A DNA stretch of 64,000 nucleotides from Nematostella vectensis (taxonomy: Eukaryota > Cnidaria > Anthozoa > Actiniaria > Edwardsiidae): contig NC_064039.1 of assembly GCF_932526225.1 (NCBI RefSeq), positions 7,391,001 through 7,455,000 of the forward strand, written 5' to 3'. Of this stretch, positions 10,196 to 19,384 are shown one piece after another. The notes beneath the pieces were generated by a model. The model made no database searches. It worked only from the letters and a program-made list of their open reading frames with translations, and was not told the origin of the DNA. The translations under genes were made by a program, and so were the position numbers. Each line of letters begins with the position of its first letter. Position 1 is the first letter of the stretch.

Positions 10196-12855
10196 CCGAC
10201 GCATGGAACGGTTACCACAGCGTACCCTTACGCTCATCAGACCGCCACCTGACCACCTTTATCACTCCATTTGGCCGCTGGCGCTACACACGGGCACCCC
10301 AAGGCTTCCTCTCCTCGGGGGATGGATACAATCGGAGGTTCGACGCCATCCTAGCTGAATTTGAGCGCAAAGAACGATGCGTTGACGACACGGTGCACTA
10401 CGACCATGACCTGGAACAACACTGGTGGAGGACCATCGAATTCCTCACTCGCGTCGGACAGGCTGGGATAGTCCTCAATCCCGACAAATTTCAGTTCGCC
10501 GGGAGGAGCGTGGACTTCGCGGGATTCCACGTCTCAGACCACACCATTGAGCCACTCCCGAAATACCTCTACGCCATCAGAGAATTTCCCACCCCAACTA
10601 GCACGACAGACATCAGAAGCTGGTTTGGCCTGGTGAACCAAGTGTCCAATTACGCGCAACTCCGCGATCTGATGGCACCCTTTAAGCCATTCCTGAGTCC
10701 CCGCCACAAGTTCTTATGGTCATCCGAGCTCGAAGAAGCATTTCAAGCCTCCAAAGAAAAAATTGTCAAAGCCATCCGCGAGGGAGTGGAGATTTTTGAT
10801 ATACATAAGCGCACCTGCCTACGCCCCGATTGGTCCAAGCGTGGGATCGGATACTTTTTACTACAGCAGCACTGCAGTTGCTCCTCCGGCATGTCCGACT
10901 GCTGTCCCGGGGGATGGGGAATCACCCTCGCCGGCTCCCGCTTCCTGTCGCCCGCCGAACAACGCTACGCTGCCATCGAGGGAGAGGCCCTCGCCGTCGC
11001 TTGGGGCCTGGAACAGACCCGCTACTTTACACAAGGGTGCGACAACCTTGTGATTATCACCGACCACAAACCCCTGGTAAAGATCTTAGGCGATCGCACC
11101 CTGGATGAAATCTCGAACTCGCGACTCTTCCGCCTTAAGCAGCGCACCCTACCATGGCGTTTCGAGATACACCACCTGCCCGGAAAAAGCAACTACGCAG
11201 CAGATGCCACATCTAGACACCCATCCCAGTCAAACACGGAAGAGAAAGCCCCCCTATGCTCGGCGAATCCCCCTGACGCCGCAGAGATTGCGCTAATGAC
11301 CGCCATACGGGACACTGCCCAAGAGCTAGGCGCCATCTCCTGGACCCTCCTTGCGCAGGAAACAGCCGCAGACGCTCGCCTGGGCAATCTTCTCCACTCT
11401 CTCGAGCAAGGAACCCAACTTAACAAAGATGACCCCACCCTGGCAAACCTTGGACCCATTTACGAATCCATTTACCAGGAGGAGGGCGTCCTCATGTACC
11501 AAGATCGAGTGGTGATCCCTCCATCCCTACGTCAGCGGGTACTCCAGAGCCTGCACGCCGCTCACCAAGGAACCTCATCGATGGAACAGCGGGCCCGGTC
11601 CATCGTATACTGGCCTGGCATGTCGAATGACATATGTGTCACCAGGGAGAAATGCCACGACTGTAACAGGAACGCGCCGTCACAGGCCAGAACCCCCCCT
11701 CTTCCCACTGCGCCACCATCAACCCCGTTCGAAGCAGTGTTCGCCGACTTCTTCGACTACAAAGGTTACCATTACCTCGTCGTAGGAGACCGCCTCTCTG
11801 GCTGGGTAGAAGTCTTAAGTTCCCCAGCCACAACCAACCTTGCAGGAAGCACAGGATTAATTCGCCACCTCCGCACCTTCTTCGCCACGTTCGGCGTACC
11901 CGAGGAGCTCTCGAGTGACGGAGGCCCAGAGTTCACCGCCAAGGCTACGGAGGACTTCCTACGCACCTGGGACGTCAAACATCGTCTGTCTTCAGTCAGC
12001 TTCCCACAGTCCAACGGCAGGGCCGAGGTGGCAGTTAAAACTGCAAAGCGTCTGCTGCTATCCAACACTGGTCCCACGGGAAGCCTTGACCAGGACCGGT
12101 TCCTGAGAGCCATCCTACAGCTGCGGAACACACCCGACCCGGACTGCAGTTTATCACCGGCCCAGATCATTTTTGGGCGCCCCCTGAGGGACACACTCGC
12201 ATTTGTCAACCGCCTGGAGAAGTTCTCCAACCCCCACATACGACCCCTCTGGCGTCAGGCATGGGCGGCGAAGGAGGACGCACTCCGAACGCGGATCTCC
12301 CGCACAACAGAGTCCTTCAGAAAGCACGCGCGACCCCTTCGCCCCCTCGCCATCGGCACAAGAGTCTTCCTGCAGAACCAGCAGGGCCCTCACCCGAACA
12401 AGTGGGACAGATCAGGGGTAGTCGTCGAAGCAGCAGGACACGATCAATACCGTGTGAAGGTAGATGGCTCCGGACGCGTAACACTACGAAACCGCCGCTT
12501 CCTACGTGCGTACACACCAGCCTTACCAACCATACCACAGGCGCCGTCAGGGGCCCCAGCAAAGACGCCATCAATGGCTCCAGACGCCCCATCCCCGCCC
12601 TCTCAAACATGTCACCATACTAATAGGACGGCGACACCAGCCACCACACCAGGTGTTCCCACCCCTGACCTCGCCACAGCCGCCCTAGCACTACAAGTAT
12701 CGCCTGAAGAACCTGACGCTGCTGAAGAGAAGCAAGGACCCTCAACACCTGAAGCGATGACTCTGCCATCCCCACCCAACGCAGCGGCACGCCCCCGTCG
12801 CACCATACGACGACCCAAACAGTTTGAACCTGAGACAGGGACATGGACCGAATGA
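10048..12855 (+). CDS. Pol open frame: reverse transcriptase, RNase H, integrase
   Basis: This is a 935-residue frame in the -1 frame relative to the upstream ORF. It is RT-like from about 10120 onward; the first ~25 residues are a shadow of the upstream frame. The RT catalytic motif is CVDD (residues about 111-114) instead of the common YxDD, a variant I associate with one invertebrate Ty3/gypsy group. RNase H follows (PDWSKRGIGYFLL near 255; ITDHKPL near 340). The integrase HHCC finger is seen as HAAH...CHDC. The DDE core is seen as FADFF...SDGGPEF...FPQSNGRAE. The C-terminal ~150 residues are proline-rich. Natural translation would need the frame shift or an undamaged sister copy. Confidence 0.9.
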   Translation: MVPQNGSHTEARWITSPHSGPLTTQHETYATESPFQLARRIPNDTWKTVTDAWNGYHSVPLRSSDRHLTTFITPFGRWRYTRAPQGFLSSGDGYNRRFDAILAEFERKERCVDDTVHYDHDLEQHWWRTIEFLTRVGQAGIVLNPDKFQFAGRSVDFAGFHVSDHTIEPLPKYLYAIREFPTPTSTTDIRSWFGLVNQVSNYAQLRDLMAPFKPFLSPRHKFLWSSELEEAFQASKEKIVKAIREGVEIFDIHKRTCLRPDWSKRGIGYFLLQQHCSCSSGMSDCCPGGWGITLAGSRFLSPAEQRYAAIEGEALAVAWGLEQTRYFTQGCDNLVIITDHKPLVKILGDRTLDEISNSRLFRLKQRTLPWRFEIHHLPGKSNYAADATSRHPSQSNTEEKAPLCSANPPDAAEIALMTAIRDTAQELGAISWTLLAQETAADARLGNLLHSLEQGTQLNKDDPTLANLGPIYESIYQEEGVLMYQDRVVIPPSLRQRVLQSLHAAHQGTSSMEQRARSIVYWPGMSNDICVTREKCHDCNRNAPSQARTPPLPTAPPSTPFEAVFADFFDYKGYHYLVVGDRLSGWVEVLSSPATTNLAGSTGLIRHLRTFFATFGVPEELSSDGGPEFTAKATEDFLRTWDVKHRLSSVSFPQSNGRAEVAVKTAKRLLLSNTGPTGSLDQDRFLRAILQLRNTPDPDCSLSPAQIIFGRPLRDTLAFVNRLEKFSNPHIRPLWRQAWAAKEDALRTRISRTTESFRKHARPLRPLAIGTRVFLQNQQGPHPNKWDRSGVVVEAAGHDQYRVKVDGSGRVTLRNRRFLRAYTPALPTIPQAPSGAPAKTPSMAPDAPSPPSQTCHHTNRTATPATTPGVPTPDLATAALALQVSPEEPDAAEEKQGPSTPEAMTLPSPPNAAARPRRTIRRPKQFEPETGTWTE

Positions 12856-12911
12856 GTCCTCACCCCTATGCCCCACCATCATTGTGACATTGGTCCTCGG
12901 ACTGGGGGGGA

Positions 12912-13175
12912 TGAAGGGACTACCTCTGACCGATCCGATGGCTCAAGAAGACCGCTGACAGGTCTCCCCGGTCGGCCATCTTGGATCACGGTCATTCGTT
13001 ATGCTCCGAGATACAGAGACACACTGACTCTTATTCGTAAGTTTCTTACCTTAGATGATTAGCCAATTGTTTGTATTAGGTATTCATACGTTTGTATATC
13101 GATTTGTATTGTAGAATCGTATCATCGTTTGTGATTAAAGACCATAAACAATCAACAATCGAGGAGTTTTCTTCA
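12912..13175 (+). repeat. 3' LTR
   Basis: 264 bp, identical in length to the 5' LTR and differing only at 13045. It is preceded by a G-rich polypurine-like tract near 12903-12911. Confidence 0.95.
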
Positions 13176-13180
13176 GTGAA
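13176..13180. repeat. Target-site duplication, right copy
   Basis: GTGAA directly after the 3' LTR matches 7791-7795. Confidence 0.85.
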
Positions 13181-13641
13181 CAGTAGAGCCAATAGCAAAT
13201 AAGGAATAGCGGAGGGACTGATAGTTCCTTAGACACTCGACGAATTCCATAGACATGTGAATAGTAGAGGAACTCGGTAAATTCCATATACATGTGAATA
13301 GTAGAGAAACTCGGTGAATTCCATATACATGTGAATAGCAAAGAGACTACGGTTAATAGACACGTGACAGGCGCGTACCCAGGATTGGATGAGGGGGAGG
13401 GGGGGGGTGCTTAATTATAAATGACCCACTTTTTGGCCGCGAAGGAAGGGGGAGGGTGCGCACCTCCGGTATACGCGCCTGTGTGAATGGTAGAGCGACT
13501 AAATTCCATAGACATGAACAGTAGTAGAGCCATAATAGGTAAGCAGAAATATTAAGTAGGCAGAGGAGCTGAGGGAAAGCAATCCAGCTGAACATGTGCA
13601 CGTAGCGATTTGGAAACTCTCACGCACGTGCACAAAGATAG
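13181..13641 (-). repeat. Degenerate tandem copies of the receptor's M4-coding exon end
   Basis: Read on the minus strand, the block at about 13500-13590 closely resembles the end of the true last exon (13642 upward), with the same order of words around GGCTCTACTA and ATGTCTATGGA. Shorter, more decayed copies recur at about 13181-13345 (spacing near 50 bp, containing CATGTGAATAGTAGAG). None keeps a complete frame. A separate GC-rich MITE (13370-13482) interrupts the array, and the LTR element inserted at its left edge. Confidence 0.65.
13370..13482. mobile_element. MITE with CAGGCGCGTA ends
   Basis: The left end CAGGCGCGTACCCAGGATTG and the right end (TATACGCGCCTG) are inverted. The interior is G-rich and contains CCCACTTTTTGGCC. 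A related copy with the same ends lies at 43973-44134, so this is an interspersed element. The target duplication was not resolved. Confidence 0.55.
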
Positions 13642-13875
13642 TTATAGAGCTCCGTAGACATGGGAATAGTAGAGCCAATAGCTGAGCAGGAATATCGAGT
13701 AGCTGAGAGGAAAGGCAATCCTTGCCCACTTTTCGACGCGATGAGGACTGCCGCTGGCCTGGTAGTGGTACCTATTCTGGTTGTCTGTGATGAAGTGTTT
13801 GCTGTTCGCGGGGCGGCTTGCCTCGTATCCCGTATGGTCCATGATTGTGATTACCACGCTCATGCTGTCCCGGTC
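13642..13875 (-). CDS. Receptor last exon: end of M3-M4 loop and M4
   Basis: The acceptor TACCTCCCCAG is followed by GACCGGGAC. The frame of about 77 residues ends KWARIAFPLSYSIFLLSYWL...GAL and stop. The basic/aromatic lead (VEKWARIAFP) and the following hydrophobic helix are the typical M4 signature of GABA-A/glycine receptors. Confidence 0.75.
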   Translation of the reverse strand, partial: DRDSMSVVITIMDHTGYEASRPANSKHFITDNQNRYHYQASGSPHRVEKWARIAFPLSYSIFLLSYWLYYSHVYGAL

Positions 13876-13899
13876 CTGGGGAGGTAAAGCAATTTTCTT

Positions 13900-14206
13900 G
13901 TAGAAATTACTACCCGTCTGGGTGTTTAGTACTATGTTGTATTGTTTAATGTGCCGTAGGGTGTTAAGGGGACTTAACCTTTTATTTCATGCCATGTAGG
14001 GTGCTATCCGTCTGGGTGTTTAGGATTATGAAGTAGTTGATGTGCTGTAGGGTGTTCTGGGTGACTTTACCTTTTCCTTTATGTCATCGAGTGTGCTATC
14101 CATCTGGGTGCTTAGAATTATGAAGTAAGTGTTAATGTGCCGTAGGGTGTTAGGGTGACTCTATCTTATACTTCATGCCATGCAGGGTGTTTAGGATTAT
14201 GAAGTA
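13900..14206 (-). repeat. ~80-95-bp tandem repeat replacing the M2-M3 region
   Basis: Three to four diverged units share words such as GTCTGGGTGTTTAG, ATTATGAAGTA and GTGCCGTAGGGTGTT (plus-strand reading). ATTATGAAGTA recurs near 14024, 14118 and 14197. The array begins directly after the last M1-exon codons (AVPAR) and ends just before the last exon's acceptor, exactly where the pore-forming exon should be. Confidence 0.7.
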
Positions 14207-14336
14207 GCGGGCAGGGACTGCGTCCGCAGAGATCCAGAACTGGCACCATGATATCATTACCAGGAATATGGTGGGCAGGAAGTTCTGGTTGAAGAAGTAC
14301 GTGGTGAGACGTTTAAATGAGAACCAGGCTTTCATA
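14207..14336 (-). CDS. Receptor exon: M1 helix up to the start of M2
   Basis: It encodes WFSFKRLTTYFFNQNFLPTI, then FLVMISWCQFWISADAVPAR: the pre-M1 and M1 signature of the family, including the proline in M1 and the PAR motif before M2. The obvious acceptor (TTTTCCAG at 14337) gives the wrong phase after the previous exon. AG eight bases further in (exon from 14328) would be in phase. No donor is seen after PAR; repeat sequence follows. Confidence 0.7.
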
Positions 14337-14412
14337 CTGGAAAACGAGCCTTAAAGCAATGATAATTAGGCTTTTAATGAGAACCAGGATTTAATACTGG
14401 GAAACGAGCCTG
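14318..14412 (-). repeat. Duplicated splice acceptor and exon start of the M1 exon
   Basis: A 60-bp unit occurs twice. GAGAACCAGG starts at 14320 and again at 14380, each followed by an AC(T)GG(A/G)AAACGAGCCT-type word. On the minus strand each copy reads pyrimidine tract, CAG, then the first ~25 bases of the M1 exon. A third partial match lies near 14500. Confidence 0.7.
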
Positions 14413-14590
14413 AGATTTATACATATAAGATGAATTGAAATGATCGGATGAAAACAGCCCCAAAGAGAGGGTTATGGGGCTTCAAGCGCTATAGCAAATC
14501 TTTATTACTGGAAAACGATCCCAAACGCGACACAATATTGAGCTACAAATGCTTACCTTATATATGCATATAACAGTGTAAAGAGAGTAC

Positions 14591-14731
14591 CTTTGCTGTT
14601 GGACTGAGCACCGGTGTCTTTCTTGACAGCTCTTAATTCAAACTGCGCAATCTCCTCCGAGACAACCTCAATACCAGTCCCCTTTGTATCTGACTGCCAT
14701 TTGTAGATAATATTTACCACAGTGTGTGCAT
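14591..14731 (-). CDS. Receptor exon: strands between Cys-loop and M1
   Basis: 141 nt, acceptor AATTTCAG, donor AAAG|GTACTC. It encodes AHTVVNIIYKWQSDTKGTGI and EVVSEEIAQFELRAVKK, matching the ESYAYT...Y.W segment after the Cys-loop. Phase 1 at both ends fits the Cys-loop exon end (AGC T). Confidence 0.8.
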
Positions 14732-14828
14732 CTGAAATTTGAACGGAGAAGGATTAGATGAGAAAAAAAATTAAAACATTTTAAGATATATAGGAAATAG
14801 ACATTGTTGCTCGTCTATAAATACTTAC

Positions 14829-15300
14829 AGCTTTCTAATTGATAGGATCAGAAAGAAAGCATTGTCACCCCGTCTATGAATACTCACAGCTCTCCATGGT
14901 GAGATGATCAGGAATGAGGCATTGTTGCTCGTCTATGAATACTCACAGCTCGCCATGGTGAGAAGATCAGGAATGAGGCATTGTTGCTCGTCTATGAATA
15001 CTTACAGCTCGCCATGGTGAGAAGATCAGGAATGAGGCATTGTTGCTCGTCTATGAATACTTACAGCTCTCTATAGTGAGATGATCAGGAATAAGGCATT
15101 GTTGCTCGTCTATGAATACTTACAGCTCGCCATGGTGAGAAGATCAGGAATGAGGCATTGTTGCTCGTCTATGAATACTTACAGCTCGCCATGGTGAGAA
15201 GATCAGGAATGAGGCATTGTTGCTCGTCTATGAATACTTACAGCTCTCTATAGTGAGATGATCAGGAATGAGGCATTGTTGCTCGTCTATAAATACTCAC
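14829..15300 (-). repeat. 59-bp minisatellite carrying copies of the Cys-loop exon's 5' splice site
   Basis: Eight 59-bp units follow the true donor at 15300/15301. The copied junctions lie at 14828, 14887, 14946, 15005, 15064, 15123, 15182 and 15241. On the minus strand each well-preserved unit contains CTCACCATGG(A/C)GAGCT followed by a donor. Several copies read GTAAGT, closer to the 5' splice-site consensus than the true GTGAGT. The exon-derived part of the unit is about 16 bp and the rest is intron. Length 59 is not a multiple of 3. Confidence 0.9.
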
Positions 15301-15382
15301 AGCTCTCCATGGTGAGAGGACAGTGCTGGGTGTCCATCGGGTAAAGACGAAGGTCCATATTGCACTGTACCGTCGGGTTATT
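15301..15382 (-). CDS. Receptor exon: Cys-loop
   Basis: It encodes NNPTVQ, then CNMDLRLYPMDTQHC (two cysteines 13 residues apart, the diagnostic Cys-loop) and PLTMES. The donor is AGCT|GTGAGT and the acceptor TTTCTTAG|AATAAC. The exon is 82 nt; the homologous vertebrate exon is 83. The reading frame fits the downstream exon, but not the GTCAGT donor of the upstream exon. Confidence 0.85.
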
Positions 15383-15674
15383 CTAAGAAAGTTATAAGGA
15401 TATATTTTAATATATCCTTATTAAAATAGCTATCAAAAGAAGGAGCTAGTGTCAATCTGCCTATCTGACTACCTGTCTGTCTAAATGTCTATCTGTCTCT
15501 GATTGCCCGAGTGTATGTCAATCTGAAAGTCTGTCTGAGTACCTGTCTGTCTCTGATTGCATCAGTGTCGTCTGCAAGTCTGTCTGAGTGTCCAGAGTTG
15601 TCCGTCAGTCGTTGGTCTAATATAGAAGTCTGCATTCCGTTTTGCTTGATGACCCATTTGGGTACGCTACTGAC

Positions 15675-15889
15675 CTTGTGCTAAAGTATATCTTTCCATT
15701 AGGCCAGATCATCACCCGCATGTTCTCCCGTGTCACATAGCGATAGCTGGATAGTTTAGCGTTCACGAAGTAAGTGCCCGGCGTCCAGAAGAACTTAGCT
15801 GCGTCTCCTGCCATCGTGAATGCTCGGTCGATGTTGTGAGCGAATCTTGGGTCCACCCACCATTGACGGAAGTAAATATCCATCGTAAA
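15675..15889 (-). CDS. Receptor exon: ligand-binding domain
   Basis: After acceptor TCTTAAAG it encodes EFTMDIYFRQWWVDPRF ... FWTPGTYFVNAK ... RYVTRENMRVMIWPNGKIY, then FSTR. These are the FRQ.W.D.RL and FF.PDTFF-type motifs of GABA-A/glycine receptors. The donor ACAAG|GTCAGT gives 215 nt. A weaker donor four bases further (TCA|GTAGCG) would restore phase with the Cys-loop exon and add one serine. Confidence 0.85.
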
Positions 15890-16267
15890 CTCCTTTAAGA
15901 GAAGAGAAAATTAAGAGATAAAAGAGAGATATAAGCACCTGAACTAACATGACCTTTATATTAGTCTGTAGGTCCAACCTAAATGACGCATGGTTTCGTA
16001 GTCTATGTATCAAATGAGATGTTATTTTCGGTATCACGAAGAATTCCAATTCATGCTGCAATTAAAAAAAAGCTCAGTTCTGGTTTTGAAGTATCAAATA
16101 ATGCAAGGAAAGTTCTAATCTTTAAAGTTCGAGAGTTTTGGAAAATCAAAACAAAAACAAAACGACGTCACGGAAGGACTTTTTTTAAAGATAATTGAAC
16201 GATATCTAATAACCCACAGAGAACGTCGATGGAGTTGATGGCATACTCATTCATTTGGCTTCCGTAC

Positions 16268-16335
16268 CATCTTGGCTTCCATGAATTCTCCGAACGAGAC
16301 GATTTTGACTTCAGTTGTGACTTTGACAGGTTCAC
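16268..16335 (-). CDS. Receptor 68-nt exon: N-terminal beta strands
   Basis: It encodes EPVKVTTEVKIVSFGEFMEA, then KM, and joins in phase to the next exon's EFTMDIYF. Acceptor CGTATAG, donor AAGATG|GTACGG. A 68-nt exon at this place is a conserved feature of GABA-A receptor genes. Confidence 0.8.
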
Positions 16336-16625
16336 CTATACGATGATAGTGAAAGCGTCAAACATTATGATTGGTCGGACGTTCGGTCTTAAAAGCTCCC
16401 AAGCCCTCCCCTCTCCAGACTCATACACAAGAGTACGCGCACCCCCCTCCCCAAGCCAAAACTGGGTTCGCGCCTGCTTCTCCGAGAGGAACAACAAAAC
16501 AACACGAGCAAATAAAACACACACATGAAAGTAGCATTTGTCAGCAACACATTTTTTTTTATTCGAATGGAAAAACCATATCATTTAAATAAATTTCAAA
16601 ATAACGAACATAAGTATTGCTTAGA

Positions 16626-17019
16626 AGATAGATAGATAGAAACTTTATTAAAGTGTCATAAACAACCTCTAGCCGGGGATAAGACCCCTACTAATTGGGG
16701 GACACTTGAGTGTATTGTTAGTAAGCATTGTAAGCACTGTCACTGGGGGTGGTCACTGCCAGAGGGTTTATTGCGTCCCCAGTGGTTCTTTTACGTCCCT
16801 TCGGTTCAGGTTAATGTAGTGCAGCTTGAAGAGACGGGACCTCCGGTTTAGTGTCCTTATCCGAGAAGACTGGAAACACGGGAGAATAACTTCAACTCAC
16901 TTGTGACACAAATTCGAACCAAGGCAGGAACCCGGAAAAATCCCCAGTTTGAGCCAGGATTCGAACCTTGGCCACAGCGGTGAGAGGCCGACGCGCTAAC
17001 ACACTCGGCCACCCGTGCT
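16626..17019 (-). mobile_element. tRNA-derived SINE, longer copy
   Basis: On the minus strand the head (AGCACGGGTGGCCGAGTGTG) carries an A-box-like word and a B box GGTTCGAATCC. The body of ~300 bp matches the copy at 1756-2070. The tail contains AATAAAG and ends in a (TATC)n run (16626-16640). It lies upstream of the receptor's 68-nt exon, in the same orientation as the gene. Confidence 0.8.
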
Positions 17020-17770
17020 ACCAAAATGTATGTAAAATGTAGGTTTTTTTCTTTTGCAAGGAAAAATGGCGACTGATATATACCATTTAAATTGCTACAA
17101 GCAAGCATTCTATTTATCAGACATACCCCCGTGGGGTTCTTCAGGGTAAAAGGGATGCTCGTTAAAAACTATCCCTTTAAAAATAGTCGGAATTCGGAAG
17201 TATTAAATAATGTAGAAAAATATTGGCTCATAGCGCCTCTTTCTGGGAACCCCGCAATAGTGAACTTAAGCAAGGACGACGACGACGGCTAGGACAACGC
17301 GATCGAAAAAGAGGTTTTTGCGCGTGGCGATCAATAATACTTTAATTGCGATGGAATAAGCGAAACATTATAGTCAGAAACAGATAAAAATAAACTAAGG
17401 ACATTATTTCCACAATAGCGAACGTAGTTAACAGTGGAGTTAACTGTGCAAACGTCCGCGTCCTCAACTGAACGTGAAAGTTTTCACGTCGTGTTTTTAT
17501 GGAAAACGGGTAAAATGTATCAGACAGAACGCATTTTTACGTGCTGCTATTGAATTCTGAATCAAATTCCATTGTTTTCTGCCGTCGTCGTCCACGTTGC
17601 CGTCGTCGTTGCTTCCCTATTACCATTTCTAGAAGAAAAGGCTATTTTCTCTCAGATACCCCCTAAAAAATTCCTCAGGCTTGATTTTGACCCTTAAATA
17701 TACGGTGAGCATTCCCTATCAGGTAGACATGGAAAGAATCTCCCCCACCCCCCCATCCCCCCACTATGAC

Positions 17771-17854
17771 ATGATGTCATAGGCATTGTTTTGCAGGACG
17801 CCGTGGATAATACGAGAAAGGTTGGTTGCCTTCGCCCTCTCCTCAGAAAAATCT
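17771..17854 (-). pseudogene. Possible N-terminal exon of the receptor relic
   Basis: After acceptor TTGCCGTCAG the frame reads RDFSEERAKATNLSRIIHGV, then LQNNAYDI. This resembles the helix-and-YD segment ahead of the RPxFG motif in this family. The RPxFG part is missing: the frame meets a TAG after YDIMS in a G-rich tract. Similarity is short, so the assignment is weak. Confidence 0.35.
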
Positions 17855-18438
17855 CTGACGGCAAATAAAGATTAGTCACATAAATGAAAGAACGATATGA
17901 CTATATAGACAGTGCGAATAGTTGAACATAATGTCAGACTGACTGGAGAGGAAATCACGGCTACAAGAGCTTCGGTCTGTCAATTTTAGAATTTTTCTAC
18001 ATCCAAGAGAAGAGAATCATTTTTGTGTACTGTAAAGCCTGCTAAATACAAAAGGGCCCCTGGGGGGGGGGGGGGGGGGGGGGGGGAGGAGGAGGCAGGG
18101 GGAGGGGGAAGGGGAGGAACTTACACTTTCTGATCTGTTGGCTCGGATGCGAGGGATGCCCGGATGATGAGCGACGCATGCGTAGTGATCGACAGGAAAA
18201 CAAATGCTGACCGAACTGTGATTATTATGGTGTCTATAAAGAAATTTTGCTTTTAGAACTGATGAAAGTCCTATTAATCTAATTAGAAGGGCTTTACAGA
18301 AATAAAAATCACAGACTTAGGTTTATTTATTTATTTATTTTTTTAAGTTAATAATCTGTGTTGGCATGTTTAAAAGCATAGCCATCAATAATTTTTGCCT
18401 TCAATACATTGATTAAGATTACGCATGCGCCTTTAGCT

Positions 18439-18544
18439 AAACAGCTGGCTTTACTTGTCCGTTGGCAATAAACAGCTGGCTTTACTTGTCCGTTGGCAAT
18501 AAACAGCTGGCTTTACTTGTCATTAAGGGTCCGTTGGCAATAAA
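18439..18544. repeat. 31-bp tandem repeat, three copies
   Basis: Three copies of a unit containing CAGCTGGCTTTACTTGTC and CGTTGGCAATAAA. The third copy carries a short insertion (ATTAAGGGT). Confidence 0.85.
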
Positions 18545-18959
18545 CGTAACAGACTAACTCTGAAATACTAACCATAGCTAACCTTTAACTATAAAATCAC
18601 TTTTGTTAAAGCTCTAACGCAAGCAGAATTGTTGAAAAGCCATTTCAGTGAAGCATGATTTTAAGTGTTTAGTGAAAATAATTGTTTATGATTAATATTT
18701 CAAATCGTACAAAGGTGACAAGTTTCTTAATGATGTGTTTAGAGTTTGGATTGAATTGTTCATCACATGTTTCGACTCTACTCATGTTCGATAAAAAAAT
18801 TAGTTTATATAATATCAACTAAGTTTAACCTGCTCGATACAAAGCTCGTGCACCTCTGTTGCATTTTGTTAGGATGTTAAGCATCAATAGTTTTCACATT
18901 TTAAAAAAAATATGATATTGGTTTTAAAAAACCGTCCTGAGCCATCGTAAACGATTTCC

Positions 18960-19145
18960 AAAATCGTGAAGGATTTTGGAAATCCTTCACGATTTTGGAA
19001 ATCCTTCACGATTTTGGAAATCCTTCACGGTTTTAAAAATCCTTCACGAATTTGGAAATCCTTCACGATTTTTAAAATCCTTCACGATTTCGAAATTGTT
19101 CACGATTTTTAAAATCCTTCACGATTTTGAAAATCCTTCACGATT
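18960..19145. repeat. ~20-bp tandem repeat (AATCCTTCACGATTTTGGAA type)
   Basis: About nine imperfect units of CCTTCACGATTTTGGAAAT occur in a row. Read in one frame they give a short repetitive peptide with no database-like character, so I regard this as non-coding satellite. Confidence 0.85.
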
Positions 19146-19290
19146 GATAGCTGCTTTTCGTGCGCGTACACAACAATATATATACTAGACGCTTGCCAAG
19201 TTGCGCAGGAATCGGGCGTTTGGAAGTGTACCTTTAATTCACATATTTAGAGGAAGATGGGGGTGAAATTTGATTGCGAGATATCGGGGA

Positions 19291-19384
19291 TTTCCCTGCT
19301 AGCAGAGGCCTCTTTTCTCTGTATTTCCTCGCGAACTCCAGCCCAGCGAAATACAGAGAAAAGAGGCCTCTGCTAGCAGGGAAA
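19291..19384. mobile_element. 94-bp MITE with near-perfect 36-bp inverted arms
   Basis: The arms begin TTTCCCTGCTAGCAGAGGCC on the left and mirror exactly on the right, separated by a short GC-rich loop. A short remnant (CCCTGCTAGCAGGG) recurs near 48812, so the sequence is interspersed. The target duplication is unclear. Confidence 0.7.

Larger units (their letters stand above)
7796..13175 (+). mobile_element. Ty3/gypsy LTR retrotransposon, nearly intact
   Basis: The element is 5,380 bp. Its two 264-bp LTRs start TG, end CA and differ at one base (G at 7929, C at 13045), so the insertion is recent. GTGAA is duplicated on both sides. Domain order is Gag, protease, reverse transcriptase, RNase H, integrase, which is the Ty3/gypsy order. 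Codon use is GC-rich compared with the AT-rich surroundings. A G-rich tract just before the 3' LTR is a plausible polypurine tract. I could not recognise the primer-binding site in the 21 bases between the LTR and the first ATG. The pol frame changes within the reverse transcriptase, so this copy is probably defective as it stands. It inserted into the M4-derived repeats downstream of the minus-strand receptor relic. Confidence 0.95.
13642..17854 (-). pseudogene. Cys-loop (GABA-A/glycine-type) receptor gene, apparently broken
   Basis: Minus-strand exons encode successive parts of a pentameric ligand-gated channel of the GABA-A/glycine family: extracellular strands (16268-16335), ligand-binding domain (15675-15889), the Cys-loop (15301-15382), pre-M1 (14591-14731), M1 (14207-14336) and M4 (13642-13875). 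The 68-nt exon and the near 221/83/138-nt exons follow the vertebrate GABA-A exon pattern. Three defects point to a dead gene. The M2-M3 pore exon is absent: only ~330 bp of repeats lie between M1 and M4. The M1 exon runs into repeats without a donor. The Cys-loop exon is 82 rather than 83 nt, one base out of phase with the best upstream donor. An assembly error or extra unseen exons are alternatives. Confidence 0.75.

Noticed and set aside
11772-12239. 155-residue minus-strand open frame
   Set aside because: Antisense shadow of the retrotransposon integrase region, favoured by high GC content.
14829-15300. CRISPR-like regularly spaced repeats
   Set aside because: The units are contiguous 59-bp tandem copies with no unique spacers, in an animal intron. 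They are explained by duplication of a splice junction.
16940-17019. A tRNA gene on the minus strand
   Set aside because: A and B boxes are present, but the cloverleaf is not complete and the sequence continues into a ~300-bp repeated body shared with 1756-2070. It is the head of a SINE.
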